Assembly: GCF_013395055.1 (NCBI RefSeq)
Contig: NZ_CP058349.1
Coordinates: 3,161,501 to 3,225,500 of the forward strand
Reading direction: 5' to 3'
Origin: Pseudomonas sp. ABC1
GTDB lineage: Bacteria > Pseudomonadota > Gammaproteobacteria > Pseudomonadales > Pseudomonadaceae
DNA: 64,000 nucleotides
A program made the position numbers and the translations under genes. The notes beneath the pieces were generated by a model, which worked only from the letters and a program-made list of their open reading frames with translations, did not search any database and was not told the origin of the DNA. Below, in pieces: positions 50,576 through 58,828 of this stretch. Within the stretch, counting starts at the first letter, position 1. Every line of letters starts with the position of its first letter.

Positions 50576-50850
50576 ACCCCCTTTCAGAAGGCTGAACGCA
50601 GGCATTGCGTAGGGGAGCGAGTGGCATGGATGCCACGAGAGGCGTAGAGGGCCATGGATGGCCCTTGTACGCCGGCCCCCGGAGCGATGCCGGAGTGAAG
50701 GAACCCCGGAGCGCAGCGCAGGGGCCGTATGACTGGGGGCGTGTTTCTTTGCTTCCTTTCTTTGCACGAGCAAAGAAAGGGAGGCGCCGTAAGGGCGCAA
50801 CCGGTGGCTCAGCCACCACAAGGCTGACGGGTGTACGCAGAAAGCCCAGA
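50576..50850 (-). repeat. Structured intergenic repeat, copy B (inverted)
   Basis: Minus-strand counterpart of copy A. The hairpin at the same place is CCTTTCTTTGC/GCAAAGAAAGG (50755-50780): different bases, same pairing. The GGCCCCTGCGCTGCGCTCCGGGGTTCC core and GGGCCATCCATGGCCC palindrome are shared. Between the copies is a 65-base A+T-rich spacer (50511-50575). Confidence 0.7.
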
Positions 50851-50913
50851 CAATATGCCAATACAGTCTTTATATCGCGCGATTGCCTGGATACATGACT
50901 GCAAACCCTGCTG

Positions 50914-51486
50914 TCAGGGCGTCTGAGTGCTGCCTGGACTCACCAAGGGCGTTACAGGCGCTGCCGGGTCCGGCACCTGCAAGTCCAGCAGGTAGTTGCG
51001 AAATACCTGGCCGAGCACCTGGGTGGCGATTTCCAGTTCGTCGCGGCGCATCTGGGTGGATACCCGATCGGCGGTATCCAGTGCGCTTTCGTCGCCATTG
51101 ACCGCGGCCATCTTCAACACGATATAGGCCTGCACGTTGCTGGCCGGCACGCCTTCGCCGCGGAAGAACATGACACCGAGGCGATGTTGGGCGGCTGCGT
51201 GGCCATGGAGCGAGGCCAGTTCGAACCACTTCAGGGCCTTGGGCAGGTCCCGTGGAGCGCGCCGGCCATCGTGGTAGAACTCACCCAGTTCGAAGGCGGC
51301 CTGCAGGTCGCCGCCAAGGGCAGCCTGTTCGCAAAGGCGCAGGGCGTCGGACAAGGCGTCAGGCACGGCATCCAGCGCGCAACGGAAGTCGGCAGGTACC
51401 AGCAGGGAATTGCCGTCTGCGAGTGCGGGGAGGGGGGAAACGAGCAGCAGGCAACCCAGTAGCAGGGTGCGCGCGGTGCGGTTCAT
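50914..51486 (-). CDS. Secreted Sel1-repeat protein
   Basis: 190 residues. Signal peptide MNRTARTLLLGCLLLVSPLPALA. Two Sel1-type repeats are visible: AFELGEFYHDGRRAPRDLPKALKWFELASLHGHAAAQHRLGVMFFRGEGVPASNVQAY (about 70-130). Such repeats mediate protein contacts; the partner is unknown. The C-terminus is low-complexity (PDPAAPVTPLVSPGS). Start at 51486; the frame is open 48 bases upstream. Lies between hemL and the inverted repeats. Confidence 0.8.
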   Translation of the reverse strand: MNRTARTLLLGCLLLVSPLPALADGNSLLVPADFRCALDAVPDALSDALRLCEQAALGGDLQAAFELGEFYHDGRRAPRDLPKALKWFELASLHGHAAAQHRLGVMFFRGEGVPASNVQAYIVLKMAAVNGDESALDTADRVSTQMRRDELEIATQVLGQVFRNYLLDLQVPDPAAPVTPLVSPGSTQTP

Positions 51487-51624
51487 GAATCGGTGCGCCT
51501 CTGATGGCTGGGCGTATTGAAATGTGAGGGTCACATTATGGATAAGCCGCCGCCGCCTTACAAAGGCTTTGAGCCGGACGGGAGAAAAAGCGGGCGAATG
51601 GATATGTCATTGCCCGCCATAAAG

Positions 51625-52908
51625 TCATTTCAAGCGCGCAAAAGCCTTTTCGGCAGCTTCCAGGGTGATCTCCAGTTCCTTGTCGCCATGGGCGATGGAG
51701 GTGAAGCCGGCCTCGAACGCGCTCGGTGCCAGGTAGACGCCGCCTTCCAGCATCAGGTGGAAGAAGCGCTTGAAGCGCTCGGCATCGCTGGCCATCACGT
51801 CTTCGAAGGTCACGATGTCGTCGGCGTCGCTGAAGTAAAGGCCGAACATGCCGCCGACCTGGGTGGTCACGAACGGAATGCCGGCGGCGTCGGCGCGTGC
51901 CTGCAGGCCTTGCAGCAGCCGGCGGGTGTAGGTGGTCAGTTCGTCATGGAAGCCCGGACGACTGATCAGTTCCAGGGTGGTCAGGCCGGCGGCCATGGCC
52001 AGCGGGTTGCCCGAGAGGGTGCCGGCCTGGTAGACCGGGCCCAGCGGGGCGACGCATTCCATGATGGCGCGTTTGCCGCCGAAGCAGCCGACCGGCATGC
52101 CGCCGCCGATGATCTTGCCGAAGGTGGACAGGTCGGGGGTGATGCCGAAGTGCGCCTGGGCACCGCCCAGGGCGACGCGGAAGCCGGTCATCACTTCATC
52201 GAAGATCAGCACGATGCCGTATTCGTCGCACAGACTGCGCAGCCCTTCGAGGAAGCCGGGCGCTGGCGGTACGCAGTTCATGTTGCCGGCCACCGGCTCG
52301 ACGATGATGCACGCCACCTGAGAGCCGACTTCTGCCAGGCGTTCGCGCACGGCCGGCAGGTCGTTGTAGGGCAGTGTCAGGGTGTGGCGGGCGAAGTCGG
52401 CGGGTACGCCCGCAGAACTGGGCACGCCCTGGGTCAGGGCGCCGGAGCCGGCCTTGACCAGCAGGCTGTCGGAGTGCCCGTGGTAGCAGCCTTCGAACTT
52501 GATGATGTCGTCGCGGCCGGTGTAGCCCCGCGCCAGGCGGATGGCGCTCATGGTCGCCTCGGTGCCGGAGCTGACCATGCGCACCATCTCCATGGACGGC
52601 ACCAGGCGGCAGACGCGCTCGGCCATCTCGGTTTCCATGGCGGTGGGCGCGCCATAGGACAGGCCGTGTTCGAGCTGGCGCCGCACGGCATCGAGCACCT
52701 GTGGGTGGCTGTGGCCGAGGATCATCGGTCCCCAGGAGCCGACGTAGTCGACGTAGCGCTTGTCATCCTCGTCGGTGACGTAGGCGCCTTCGGCATGCTT
52801 GAAGAACAGGGGCGTGCCGCCGACGCTGCGAAAGGCGCGTACCGGCGAGTTGACGCCGCCGGGGATGTGGGTCTGGGCGCTGGCGAAAAGGTGTTCTGAA
52901 CGGGACAT
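51625..52908 (-). CDS. hemL: Glutamate-1-semialdehyde 2,1-aminomutase HemL
   Basis: PLP enzyme making 5-aminolevulinate, the tetrapyrrole precursor, from glutamate semialdehyde. 427 residues. Conserved blocks are FIPGGVNSPVRAF-type N-terminus (HIPGGVNSPVRAFRSVGG), GTEATMSAIRLARG, the PLP Asp in LIFDEVMTGFRVA and the Schiff-base Lys in STFGKIIGGGMPVG. Start at 52908 (MSRSEHLFASAQ). It follows thiE by 56 bases; thiD-thiE-hemL is a conserved trio in pseudomonads. Confidence 0.97.
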   Translation of the reverse strand: MSRSEHLFASAQTHIPGGVNSPVRAFRSVGGTPLFFKHAEGAYVTDEDDKRYVDYVGSWGPMILGHSHPQVLDAVRRQLEHGLSYGAPTAMETEMAERVCRLVPSMEMVRMVSSGTEATMSAIRLARGYTGRDDIIKFEGCYHGHSDSLLVKAGSGALTQGVPSSAGVPADFARHTLTLPYNDLPAVRERLAEVGSQVACIIVEPVAGNMNCVPPAPGFLEGLRSLCDEYGIVLIFDEVMTGFRVALGGAQAHFGITPDLSTFGKIIGGGMPVGCFGGKRAIMECVAPLGPVYQAGTLSGNPLAMAAGLTTLELISRPGFHDELTTYTRRLLQGLQARADAAGIPFVTTQVGGMFGLYFSDADDIVTFEDVMASDAERFKRFFHLMLEGGVYLAPSAFEAGFTSIAHGDKELEITLEAAEKAFARLK

Positions 52909-52964
52909 GGATGACCTCATGCAAAGGTGGGATGGGCCGACGGCATGGCCATCGGCCGCTGAAT

Positions 52965-53594
52965 TCAGTGTGTGGCGAACAGTTGGCTGAAAGCGCGGGC
53001 GCGGTGTTCCACTTCGTCGGCATCTTCGGCCGAGAACAGGGCATGGATCACCGCCACCAGGCTGGCGCCGCTGGCGATCAGGTCGGGGGCGCGCTCGAGG
53101 GTGATGCCGCCGATGGCCACCAGCGGCAGCCGCACTTGCGTGCGCGCCTGCTCCAGCAGCTCCCGCGTCGCGGCGGGCTCGCCGGGTTTGGTGTGGGAGT
53201 TGAAGAAGCGTCCGAAGGCGGCATAGCTGGCGCCCTCGGCACGGGCCTGTTCGGCCAGCGCCAGGCTGGCATAGCAGGAGGCGCCGATGATCGCCTGGGG
53301 GCCGAGCAGCGCCCGGGCCGCCGACAGCGAGCCATCGGCCAGGCCGAGGTGGACGCCGACGCCGAGGCGCGCGGCCAGTTCGAGGTCGTCGTTGATCAGC
53401 AGGCTGGCGCCGTACTGGGTGCAGAGTTCGAGCAGCGCCTGGGCTTCGCGCAGGCGCCGGGCGTCATCGTCCGATTTGTCACGGTATTGCAGCAGGCGGG
53501 CACCGCCGCGCAGTGCCGCTTCGACGTAGGGCAGCAACCGACCACCGGCCAGCAACTGGCTGTCGGTGATGGCGTAAAGGCCGCGCAGCTTCAA
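52965..53594 (-). CDS. thiE: Thiamine-phosphate synthase ThiE
   Basis: Couples HMP-PP and the thiazole phosphate to thiamine phosphate. 209 residues, TIM barrel: LRGLYAITDSQLL at the N-terminus, LLQYRDKS, LLINDDLELAARLGVGVHLG, and the phosphate loops VAIGGITLER and SLVAVIHALF. 27 bases after thiD. Confidence 0.96.
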   Translation of the reverse strand: MKLRGLYAITDSQLLAGGRLLPYVEAALRGGARLLQYRDKSDDDARRLREAQALLELCTQYGASLLINDDLELAARLGVGVHLGLADGSLSAARALLGPQAIIGASCYASLALAEQARAEGASYAAFGRFFNSHTKPGEPAATRELLEQARTQVRLPLVAIGGITLERAPDLIASGASLVAVIHALFSAEDADEVEHRARAFSQLFATH

Positions 53595-53621
53595 ATCTGT
53601 TCTCCTTCGGGTGGTGGCGCT

Positions 53622-54413
53622 TCAACTGTCCAGGGGCAGGCGCCGGGGGATGTATTGCCCACGGCCCGGTGCTTCGGCATCGCGCAGGGTTCGCCAGGTG
53701 TAGTCGAGTGCGCGTTCTACTGCGCTTTCGAGCCCTTCGCCCAGCGCCAGCCGGCCCGCCAGGGCACTGGCCAGGGTGCAGCCGGAACCGTGGTAGCTGC
53801 CGGGCAGGCGCGGGCAGATGAAGGTGCGTGGGCTGCCGTTGCGCGAGTAGAGGCGATTATGCACTTGCGTTTCGTCGCCATGCCCGCCGGTGATCAACAG
53901 GTGTCGGATATGCGGCAACAACCGGGCTGCGCATTCATCCGCACTGCCTTCGGGCAGTTCGGCGAGGATGCGGGCTTCGGGCAGGTTCGGCGTGGCGATG
54001 GTGGCGATGGGGAACAGGCGCTCGCGCATGGCGAAGCCGACTTCGTCCTTGCCCAGCGCACCACCGCCGCCTGCCCGCAGGACCGGGTCGCAGACCAGCG
54101 GCGTGCCGGGCAGGCGGCCCATGATGTCGAGTACCGTGTCGACCATTTCCACCGAGCCGAGCATGCCCAGCTTGACGGCGGCGACGGGCAGGTCGTTGCT
54201 CACGGCGGCGGCCTGGGCGAGTACCCAGTCGCGGTCGAGAACACGGAAGTCCTGCACGTCGACGGTGTCCTGCACGGTCAGCGCGGTGATGCAGGGGGCG
54301 GCGTGGCAGTCCTGGGCGATGAGGGCTTCGATATCCGCCTGCAGGCCGGCGCCCCCGCTGGGGTCGTGGCCGGACAGGCAAAGTACAACGGGGCGATGGT
54401 TATGTCTGTTCAT
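53622..54413 (-). CDS. thiD: Hydroxymethylpyrimidine (phosphate) kinase ThiD
   Basis: Phosphorylates HMP and HMP-P for thiamine synthesis. 263 residues, ribokinase fold. N-terminal LCLSGHDPSGGAGLQADIEAL is diagnostic; VCDPVLRAGGGG and the anion-hole GSYHGSGCTLASALAG are present. Start at 54413; an open frame upstream is spurious. First of thiD-thiE-hemL. Confidence 0.95.
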   Translation of the reverse strand: MNRHNHRPVVLCLSGHDPSGGAGLQADIEALIAQDCHAAPCITALTVQDTVDVQDFRVLDRDWVLAQAAAVSNDLPVAAVKLGMLGSVEMVDTVLDIMGRLPGTPLVCDPVLRAGGGGALGKDEVGFAMRERLFPIATIATPNLPEARILAELPEGSADECAARLLPHIRHLLITGGHGDETQVHNRLYSRNGSPRTFICPRLPGSYHGSGCTLASALAGRLALGEGLESAVERALDYTWRTLRDAEAPGRGQYIPRRLPLDS

Positions 54414-54487
54414 GGCGTGCGAGCTTAGGGCTGCACGGCCTTCGTCGCAAGCCGCGAAGCAGGATGCCTTGCCTGCTTCGCCGTCGC

Positions 54488-55927
54488 TCAATCCAGGCGA
54501 ACCGGACGGCCAACGCTGTCGGACAGGTCCGGTGGCAGGAAGTCGCTGTCGGGGTTGTAGTCCGGCTTGAGGTAGCTGGCCAGTTCCTGCAGGTCGCCCG
54601 GGTTGAGCGTGCCGGCGGCCTGCTTCAGGCGCAGGTTGTCGAGGATGTAGTCATAGCGAGCGTTGTTGTAGTCACGAACGGCGGCGAACAGGCGACGTTG
54701 TGTATCGAGCACGTCGACGATATTGCGGGTGCCGACCTGGTAGCCGATCTCCGTGGCTTCCAGGGCGCTCTGGTTGGATACGATCGACTGCCGGCGTGCC
54801 TGGACCTGTTCGATATCGGTGTTCACCGCCCGGTGCAGGTTGCGCGTGCTCTCGACGATCTGCCGGCGCAGGCTCTCGCGCAGCTGTTCGCTCTGGTCGA
54901 GTTGGTAGCCGGCCTGGCGCGTCTGCGAGCTGGTCAGGCCGCCGCTGTAGAGCGGGATGTTCAACTGCAGGCCGATGCTGCCTTGCTCGGCGTCGCCCCG
55001 GTAGCGGGTGGCCACGGCGGCGCTGTTGCTGAAGCCGAGGGTGTCGTTGTCGCCCTTGCGGTAGGAGGCCACCGCGTCCAGGGTCGGTGCGTGGCCGGAG
55101 CGGCGCTGGCGCAGGGTCTGCTCGGCGGCGACCACCGCCTGGTCGCTGGCTTGCAGCGAAAGGTTCTGGCGGGCGGCGGTTTCCACCCAGGCCTGGGCAT
55201 CGTTGGGCAGTGGCGGCAGGACCGGCAGGCTGTGCAGGATGCCTTCCAGGGCCAGGTACTGGCGGTTGGTCAGCGTGGCGAGTGCCTGGAAGGCGTCGTC
55301 GACCTGGCGCTGGGCGATCATCCGGTTGGCGCGGGCGGTGTCGTGGCCGGCCTGGGCTTCGAGGACGTCGGTGCGGTCGGAAAGACCGACCTCGAAGCGT
55401 TCGTTGGCCTGGTCGAGCTGACGCTTGAAGGCGGCTTCCTCGGCCTTTACCGCGGCCAGGTTGTCCTGGGCGCGCAGCACTGCGAAATAGGCCTGGGCGC
55501 TTTGCAGGATCAGGTTCTGCTCGGTCAGCGAGTATTCCAGGGCAGCCTGCTCGCTGCTGGCCTTGGCGGCTTTCAACTGATACCAGCGGTCGGCACGGAA
55601 CAGCGGCTGGCTCAGGTTGGCCTGGTAGGCGTTGCCGCTGCGCGAGAAGGACTGCGAGCCCTGCTGGGTGTCTATGGTGGTGCGGCTGTCGCCGACTTCG
55701 GCCGAGGCGCTGAGGTTGGGCAACAGGCCGGCGCGTGCCTGTGGCACTGCTTCCTGGCTGGCCTGGAACTGCGACTTGGCCGCGGCCAGGTCGGCGTTGT
55801 TGTTCAAGGCTTCGCGGTAGACGCTGAGCAGGTCGCTCTTGCTCGCGGGGGGAAGGGCGTTTTCCGCCCAGCTGTTACCGCCGAGCAACAGGGCGGTGGC
55901 GATGGCCACGGGGAGTCTGCGCAGCAT
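54488..55927 (-). CDS. tolC: TolC-family outer-membrane channel
   Basis: Outer-membrane trimeric exit duct for type I secretion and efflux. 479 residues. Signal peptide to about 21, then two OEP repeats. The first includes LLSVYREALNNNADLAAAKSQFQASQEAVPQARAGLLP, the typical TolC helix pair; the second includes QYRGD-type and YEVGTRNIVDVLDTQRRLF-like sequence (YQVGTRNIVDVLDTQ). It stands alone without an adjacent membrane-fusion protein, as for housekeeping TolC/AprF-type genes. Confidence 0.92.
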   Translation of the reverse strand: MLRRLPVAIATALLLGGNSWAENALPPASKSDLLSVYREALNNNADLAAAKSQFQASQEAVPQARAGLLPNLSASAEVGDSRTTIDTQQGSQSFSRSGNAYQANLSQPLFRADRWYQLKAAKASSEQAALEYSLTEQNLILQSAQAYFAVLRAQDNLAAVKAEEAAFKRQLDQANERFEVGLSDRTDVLEAQAGHDTARANRMIAQRQVDDAFQALATLTNRQYLALEGILHSLPVLPPLPNDAQAWVETAARQNLSLQASDQAVVAAEQTLRQRRSGHAPTLDAVASYRKGDNDTLGFSNSAAVATRYRGDAEQGSIGLQLNIPLYSGGLTSSQTRQAGYQLDQSEQLRESLRRQIVESTRNLHRAVNTDIEQVQARRQSIVSNQSALEATEIGYQVGTRNIVDVLDTQRRLFAAVRDYNNARYDYILDNLRLKQAAGTLNPGDLQELASYLKPDYNPDSDFLPPDLSDSVGRPVRLD

Positions 55928-56054
55928 GTCGAGGATCCTGATGAACGAAAGCAGGCGCTGAGACTAAACGGCGTCAGGCGGCGTGGTCAAAAGTTTCCGG
56001 AGAAATACGCAGGGCCACCCGGGGCGGGTAGGGGATGGCAGCGTCGTTCATTCA

Positions 56055-56076
56055 GGTGCGCGTGGCGCACCCTACG
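56055..56076. repeat. REP-like palindrome GGTGCGC-GTG-GCGCACC
   Basis: Inverted copy of the element at 12724-12745, including the adjoining CTACG. It lies between the two-TM cyclase-like gene and tolC. The rest of 55928-56129 holds no gene. Confidence 0.55.
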
Positions 56077-56129
56077 TGAATAGCCGCCCGCCAGTCCGAC
56101 GCTCGATCGTCGTGGGCGGGCGCCGGGGG

Positions 56130-57632
56130 TCAGTGCGAACGTTGTTCGTGCATGCGCGCCAACTGGCGCTCCAGCAGGGCTGGGTAAGGGTCGAGCAGGC
56201 GTTCGACGCAGTAGGCATTCTCCGGGCTGGCAATGGCGCGGATCCGGGCGCGGCTGCCCAGCAACGGGTCCTTGCCGACGGCGTTTTCCAGCAACAGCAG
56301 GTTGCGGCTGTGCAGCGACATGGCCAGGGCGTCCTGGGCCGACTGGCTGAGCAACAGGTCGCCCTGGCTCAGGCCGTAGAGGTTTTCGCCCTGGGTCAGG
56401 GCCAGTTGCAGTTGCAGGGTGATGCCGCTGTCGAGCACTTCGATCTGCAAGGCATGGCCGAGTGCGCGCATCAGTTCGCCGCAACACAGCGCCTGGACCA
56501 GGTACTCCTGCGGATTGTCCTGGGCATGGAAGATGATCAGGCTGCTTCCGTCGGTGAGGGTGTGCAGGTGGCCCTGATAGAGCGAGGCGGCCTGTTGCAG
56601 GCTGTCGCGGTAATGCTGCAGCAGGTCGGTCAGGCGCTCGCGTGGCAAACGCCGCAGTTGCTCCTGGCCGCCGAGCTGGATGGCCAGTACCGCGCTCTTG
56701 ACCGGGCGTGGAGCTGGCGGCGGTGCGCTGAAACTGTCGGAGGGCTGGCGGCGTGCGGCTTCGAACGGTGGGTCGTCGTCGAAATCGTCGATGTCTTCGC
56801 TGAAATGCGGGCCGGAGGCTTCGGTCTCGGCATACAGCCCGCTCGCCTGGGTGCTGGCTGGCAGTGGAGGTGCCGGCTGTACGGGGGCGTCGAGGATATC
56901 TTCCAGCGCATCGTCCAGTTCGTATTCGGGCGCAGGCTTCTCCGGGACCAGACGGGCCTGGAGCTGGCGTGCGAGGTCGCCGATTTCATCCTGGCGCCCG
57001 GCGCCGGGCGCGTGCTCGTCCGGGTCGCGCAGCCACTGGCGCAGTTGCAACAAGGGCAGGGACAACTGCCGACCCAGGCGCATGCTCAGGATCAGGCTGA
57101 GGGCCAGCAGGATCAGCGCCAGCAGCCCCATGCTCTGCAGGCTGATGGTCATCGGCTGCTGGAACTGGCGCATGTCCAGGCTGAGGCGCAGGTGCCCCGC
57201 GATCACTTCCTGAAAACTGATGGGCGAGGAGTAGAGCCCCGGTTCTTCTCCGAGCAAACCCTGGGCCGGGCGATTGCCGGCTTCGGCGAGGACGCGATTG
57301 TCGACGCTGTAGATGGCCGCATGGGCGACCAGCGGGTTCTTCACCAGGTTGTTCAACTGCACGTTGAGGCTGAGGATGTCATTGGCCACCAGCGATTGCG
57401 TGGCCGACGCGGCGGTCTGCGAAACCAGGCTCTGCCCCAGTGCATTGGCGTGCTGCTCCATGGCGCTCTTGAACTGCATGCCCATGACCCAGGCATAGAT
57501 CGCCAGGGCCAGCGCGACCAGTAGTAGCGTATGGCTGACGATACGCAGAACCAGCGGCACACGGCGCTGGAACAGGGCACGGTAGAGCAGCAGGAAGAAA
57601 TTATCGGGTTTGACTGACGATGGCCGCTTCAC
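56130..57632 (-). CDS. Two-TM membrane protein with AhpA/YtjB-like sensor and degenerate cyclase-like domain
   Basis: 500 residues from GTG 57632 (VKRPSSVKPDNFF). TM1 about 29-51, a periplasmic segment about 52-163, TM2 about 166-186, a HAMP-like stretch, then an acidic, Pro-rich linker (about 250-340). The C-terminal domain (about 345-490) follows the secondary-structure order of class III nucleotide cyclases, with VKSAVLAIQLGG and TDGSSLIIFHAQ where the metal sites should be. The first metal Asp is replaced by Gln, so catalysis is doubtful. The N-terminal half resembles AhpA/YtjB family proteins. Function not known. Confidence 0.75.
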   Translation of the reverse strand: MKRPSSVKPDNFFLLLYRALFQRRVPLVLRIVSHTLLLVALALAIYAWVMGMQFKSAMEQHANALGQSLVSQTAASATQSLVANDILSLNVQLNNLVKNPLVAHAAIYSVDNRVLAEAGNRPAQGLLGEEPGLYSSPISFQEVIAGHLRLSLDMRQFQQPMTISLQSMGLLALILLALSLILSMRLGRQLSLPLLQLRQWLRDPDEHAPGAGRQDEIGDLARQLQARLVPEKPAPEYELDDALEDILDAPVQPAPPLPASTQASGLYAETEASGPHFSEDIDDFDDDPPFEAARRQPSDSFSAPPPAPRPVKSAVLAIQLGGQEQLRRLPRERLTDLLQHYRDSLQQAASLYQGHLHTLTDGSSLIIFHAQDNPQEYLVQALCCGELMRALGHALQIEVLDSGITLQLQLALTQGENLYGLSQGDLLLSQSAQDALAMSLHSRNLLLLENAVGKDPLLGSRARIRAIASPENAYCVERLLDPYPALLERQLARMHEQRSH

Positions 57633-57821
57633 AGCGCTCGGCTCTTCTCGGTGGGGAAATTGCCGGCAGTATACGAGATGCAAGACTGACTCAGAAGGTC
57701 TGGTAATCGGAAACTGGGGCCGGAAAGTCACTGGAGAGTGGAAATCTGACGCTCTGGTGCAATTTCGACAGGATTTTGGCTTGCGTCGTCTCGATGCCCT
57801 GGCTTTCAGCTTATGCCCTTT

Positions 57822-57840
57822 AGTTACTTCTAAAAGAACT
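57822..57840 (+). promoter_or_regulatory. Possible LysR-type operator
   Basis: An imperfect A+T-rich palindrome, AGTTACTTCTAAAAGAACT, six of nine pairs matching. It lies 50 bases before the LysR gene start in the divergent region shared with the two-TM protein gene. Autoregulation from such a site is usual for this family. Confidence 0.35.
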
Positions 57841-57889
57841 GATAGATGTGCAGAGTAGGCCGCCGTCATTCTTCCGCGGTCCACGTTCC

Positions 57890-58828
57890 ATGCATATCGA
57901 TCTTCGCCAGTTGCGGCACTTCATCGCCCTGGTAGAACACCGCAACTTCACCCTGGCGGCCCAGGCCGTGAACATTTCCCAGTCGGCCTTCAGTCGCAGC
58001 ATCCAGGCGCTGGAGCAGGGCTTTGGCGCACGCCTGGTGGACCGCAACCGTAACCTCGAACCGACACGCAAGGGGCTGGTGGTACTGGAGCATGCCCGGC
58101 GGCTGATGGGCGACGTGCACGAGCTGATCAACGATGTGCAGCAGTTCAACGAGCAGGAGGCCGGCGAGTTGCGCTTTGCCTGCGGACCGGCCCCGGCCGC
58201 CTGGCTGATGCCCCAGGCCATCGGCCTGTTCACGGCGCGTCTGCCCAAGGTGCGCCTGCGTTTCCAGGTTGACAACTGGCAGGTGCTCAGCCAGCGCCTG
58301 CTGGCCGAGGAGTTCGAGTTCATCGTCGCCGACTGCCGCAATTTCGAAGTCGACCCGGATTATCAGGTGCAGCCCCTCAGCCGCCACCGCTGGGGTTTCT
58401 GCTGCCGCGCCGGACACCCGCTGGCCGCGTTCGAGGAAGTGACGGTGGAGCAGTTACTGAGTTATCCGATCGCCGGCACGGTCCGCCCGCCGAACCTGCG
58501 CAAGGCGCTGGTGGAGCTGAGCGGCAAGCCGGATTTCCAGACCAGTATCGAGTGCGAGAACGGCTACAGCCTGATCGCTGTGGTGCAGCACTCCGACGCC
58601 ATCGGCACCACAAATATCAGCGCCAGCAATCCCTACCTGGGCGAGGGCGGCTTGCGTTTGTTGAAGGTCGCCGGGCTGGATATGCAGACCGATGAGTTCT
58701 TCACCCACTACGGCATCATCAGCCGCGCCGGTTATCGGCTGTCGTACCCGGCGCAGGCGTTGATCGAAAGCTTTCTCACTGCTGACAACGAGTTGCAGGC
58801 GCGCGAGGCCGGTGCGGACGATGCCTGA
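57890..58828 (+). CDS. LysR-family transcriptional regulator
   Basis: 312 residues. The N-terminal winged helix-turn-helix reads DLRQLRHFIALVEHRNFTLAAQAVNISQSAFSRSIQALEQGFGARLVDR. A periplasmic-binding-fold effector domain follows (about 90-300). The effector cannot be predicted. Start at 57890 (MHIDLRQLRHF) fits the family better than the ATG at 57848. It overlaps the hydrolase start by eight bases, so the two form one transcript, and it may also control the facing glycan operon. Confidence 0.92.
   Translation: MHIDLRQLRHFIALVEHRNFTLAAQAVNISQSAFSRSIQALEQGFGARLVDRNRNLEPTRKGLVVLEHARRLMGDVHELINDVQQFNEQEAGELRFACGPAPAAWLMPQAIGLFTARLPKVRLRFQVDNWQVLSQRLLAEEFEFIVADCRNFEVDPDYQVQPLSRHRWGFCCRAGHPLAAFEEVTVEQLLSYPIAGTVRPPNLRKALVELSGKPDFQTSIECENGYSLIAVVQHSDAIGTTNISASNPYLGEGGLRLLKVAGLDMQTDEFFTHYGIISRAGYRLSYPAQALIESFLTADNELQAREAGADDA

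Noticed and set aside
50211..50850. CRISPR array
   Set aside because: There are two inverted long copies, not short direct repeats with regular spacers, and no cas gene.
50095..50861. Frames inside the inverted repeats (50095-50526 plus, 50559-50861 minus)
   Set aside because: They share only the peptide encoded by the GC-rich core. The diverged hairpins change the frame content but not the pairing, so a structural repeat explains them better.
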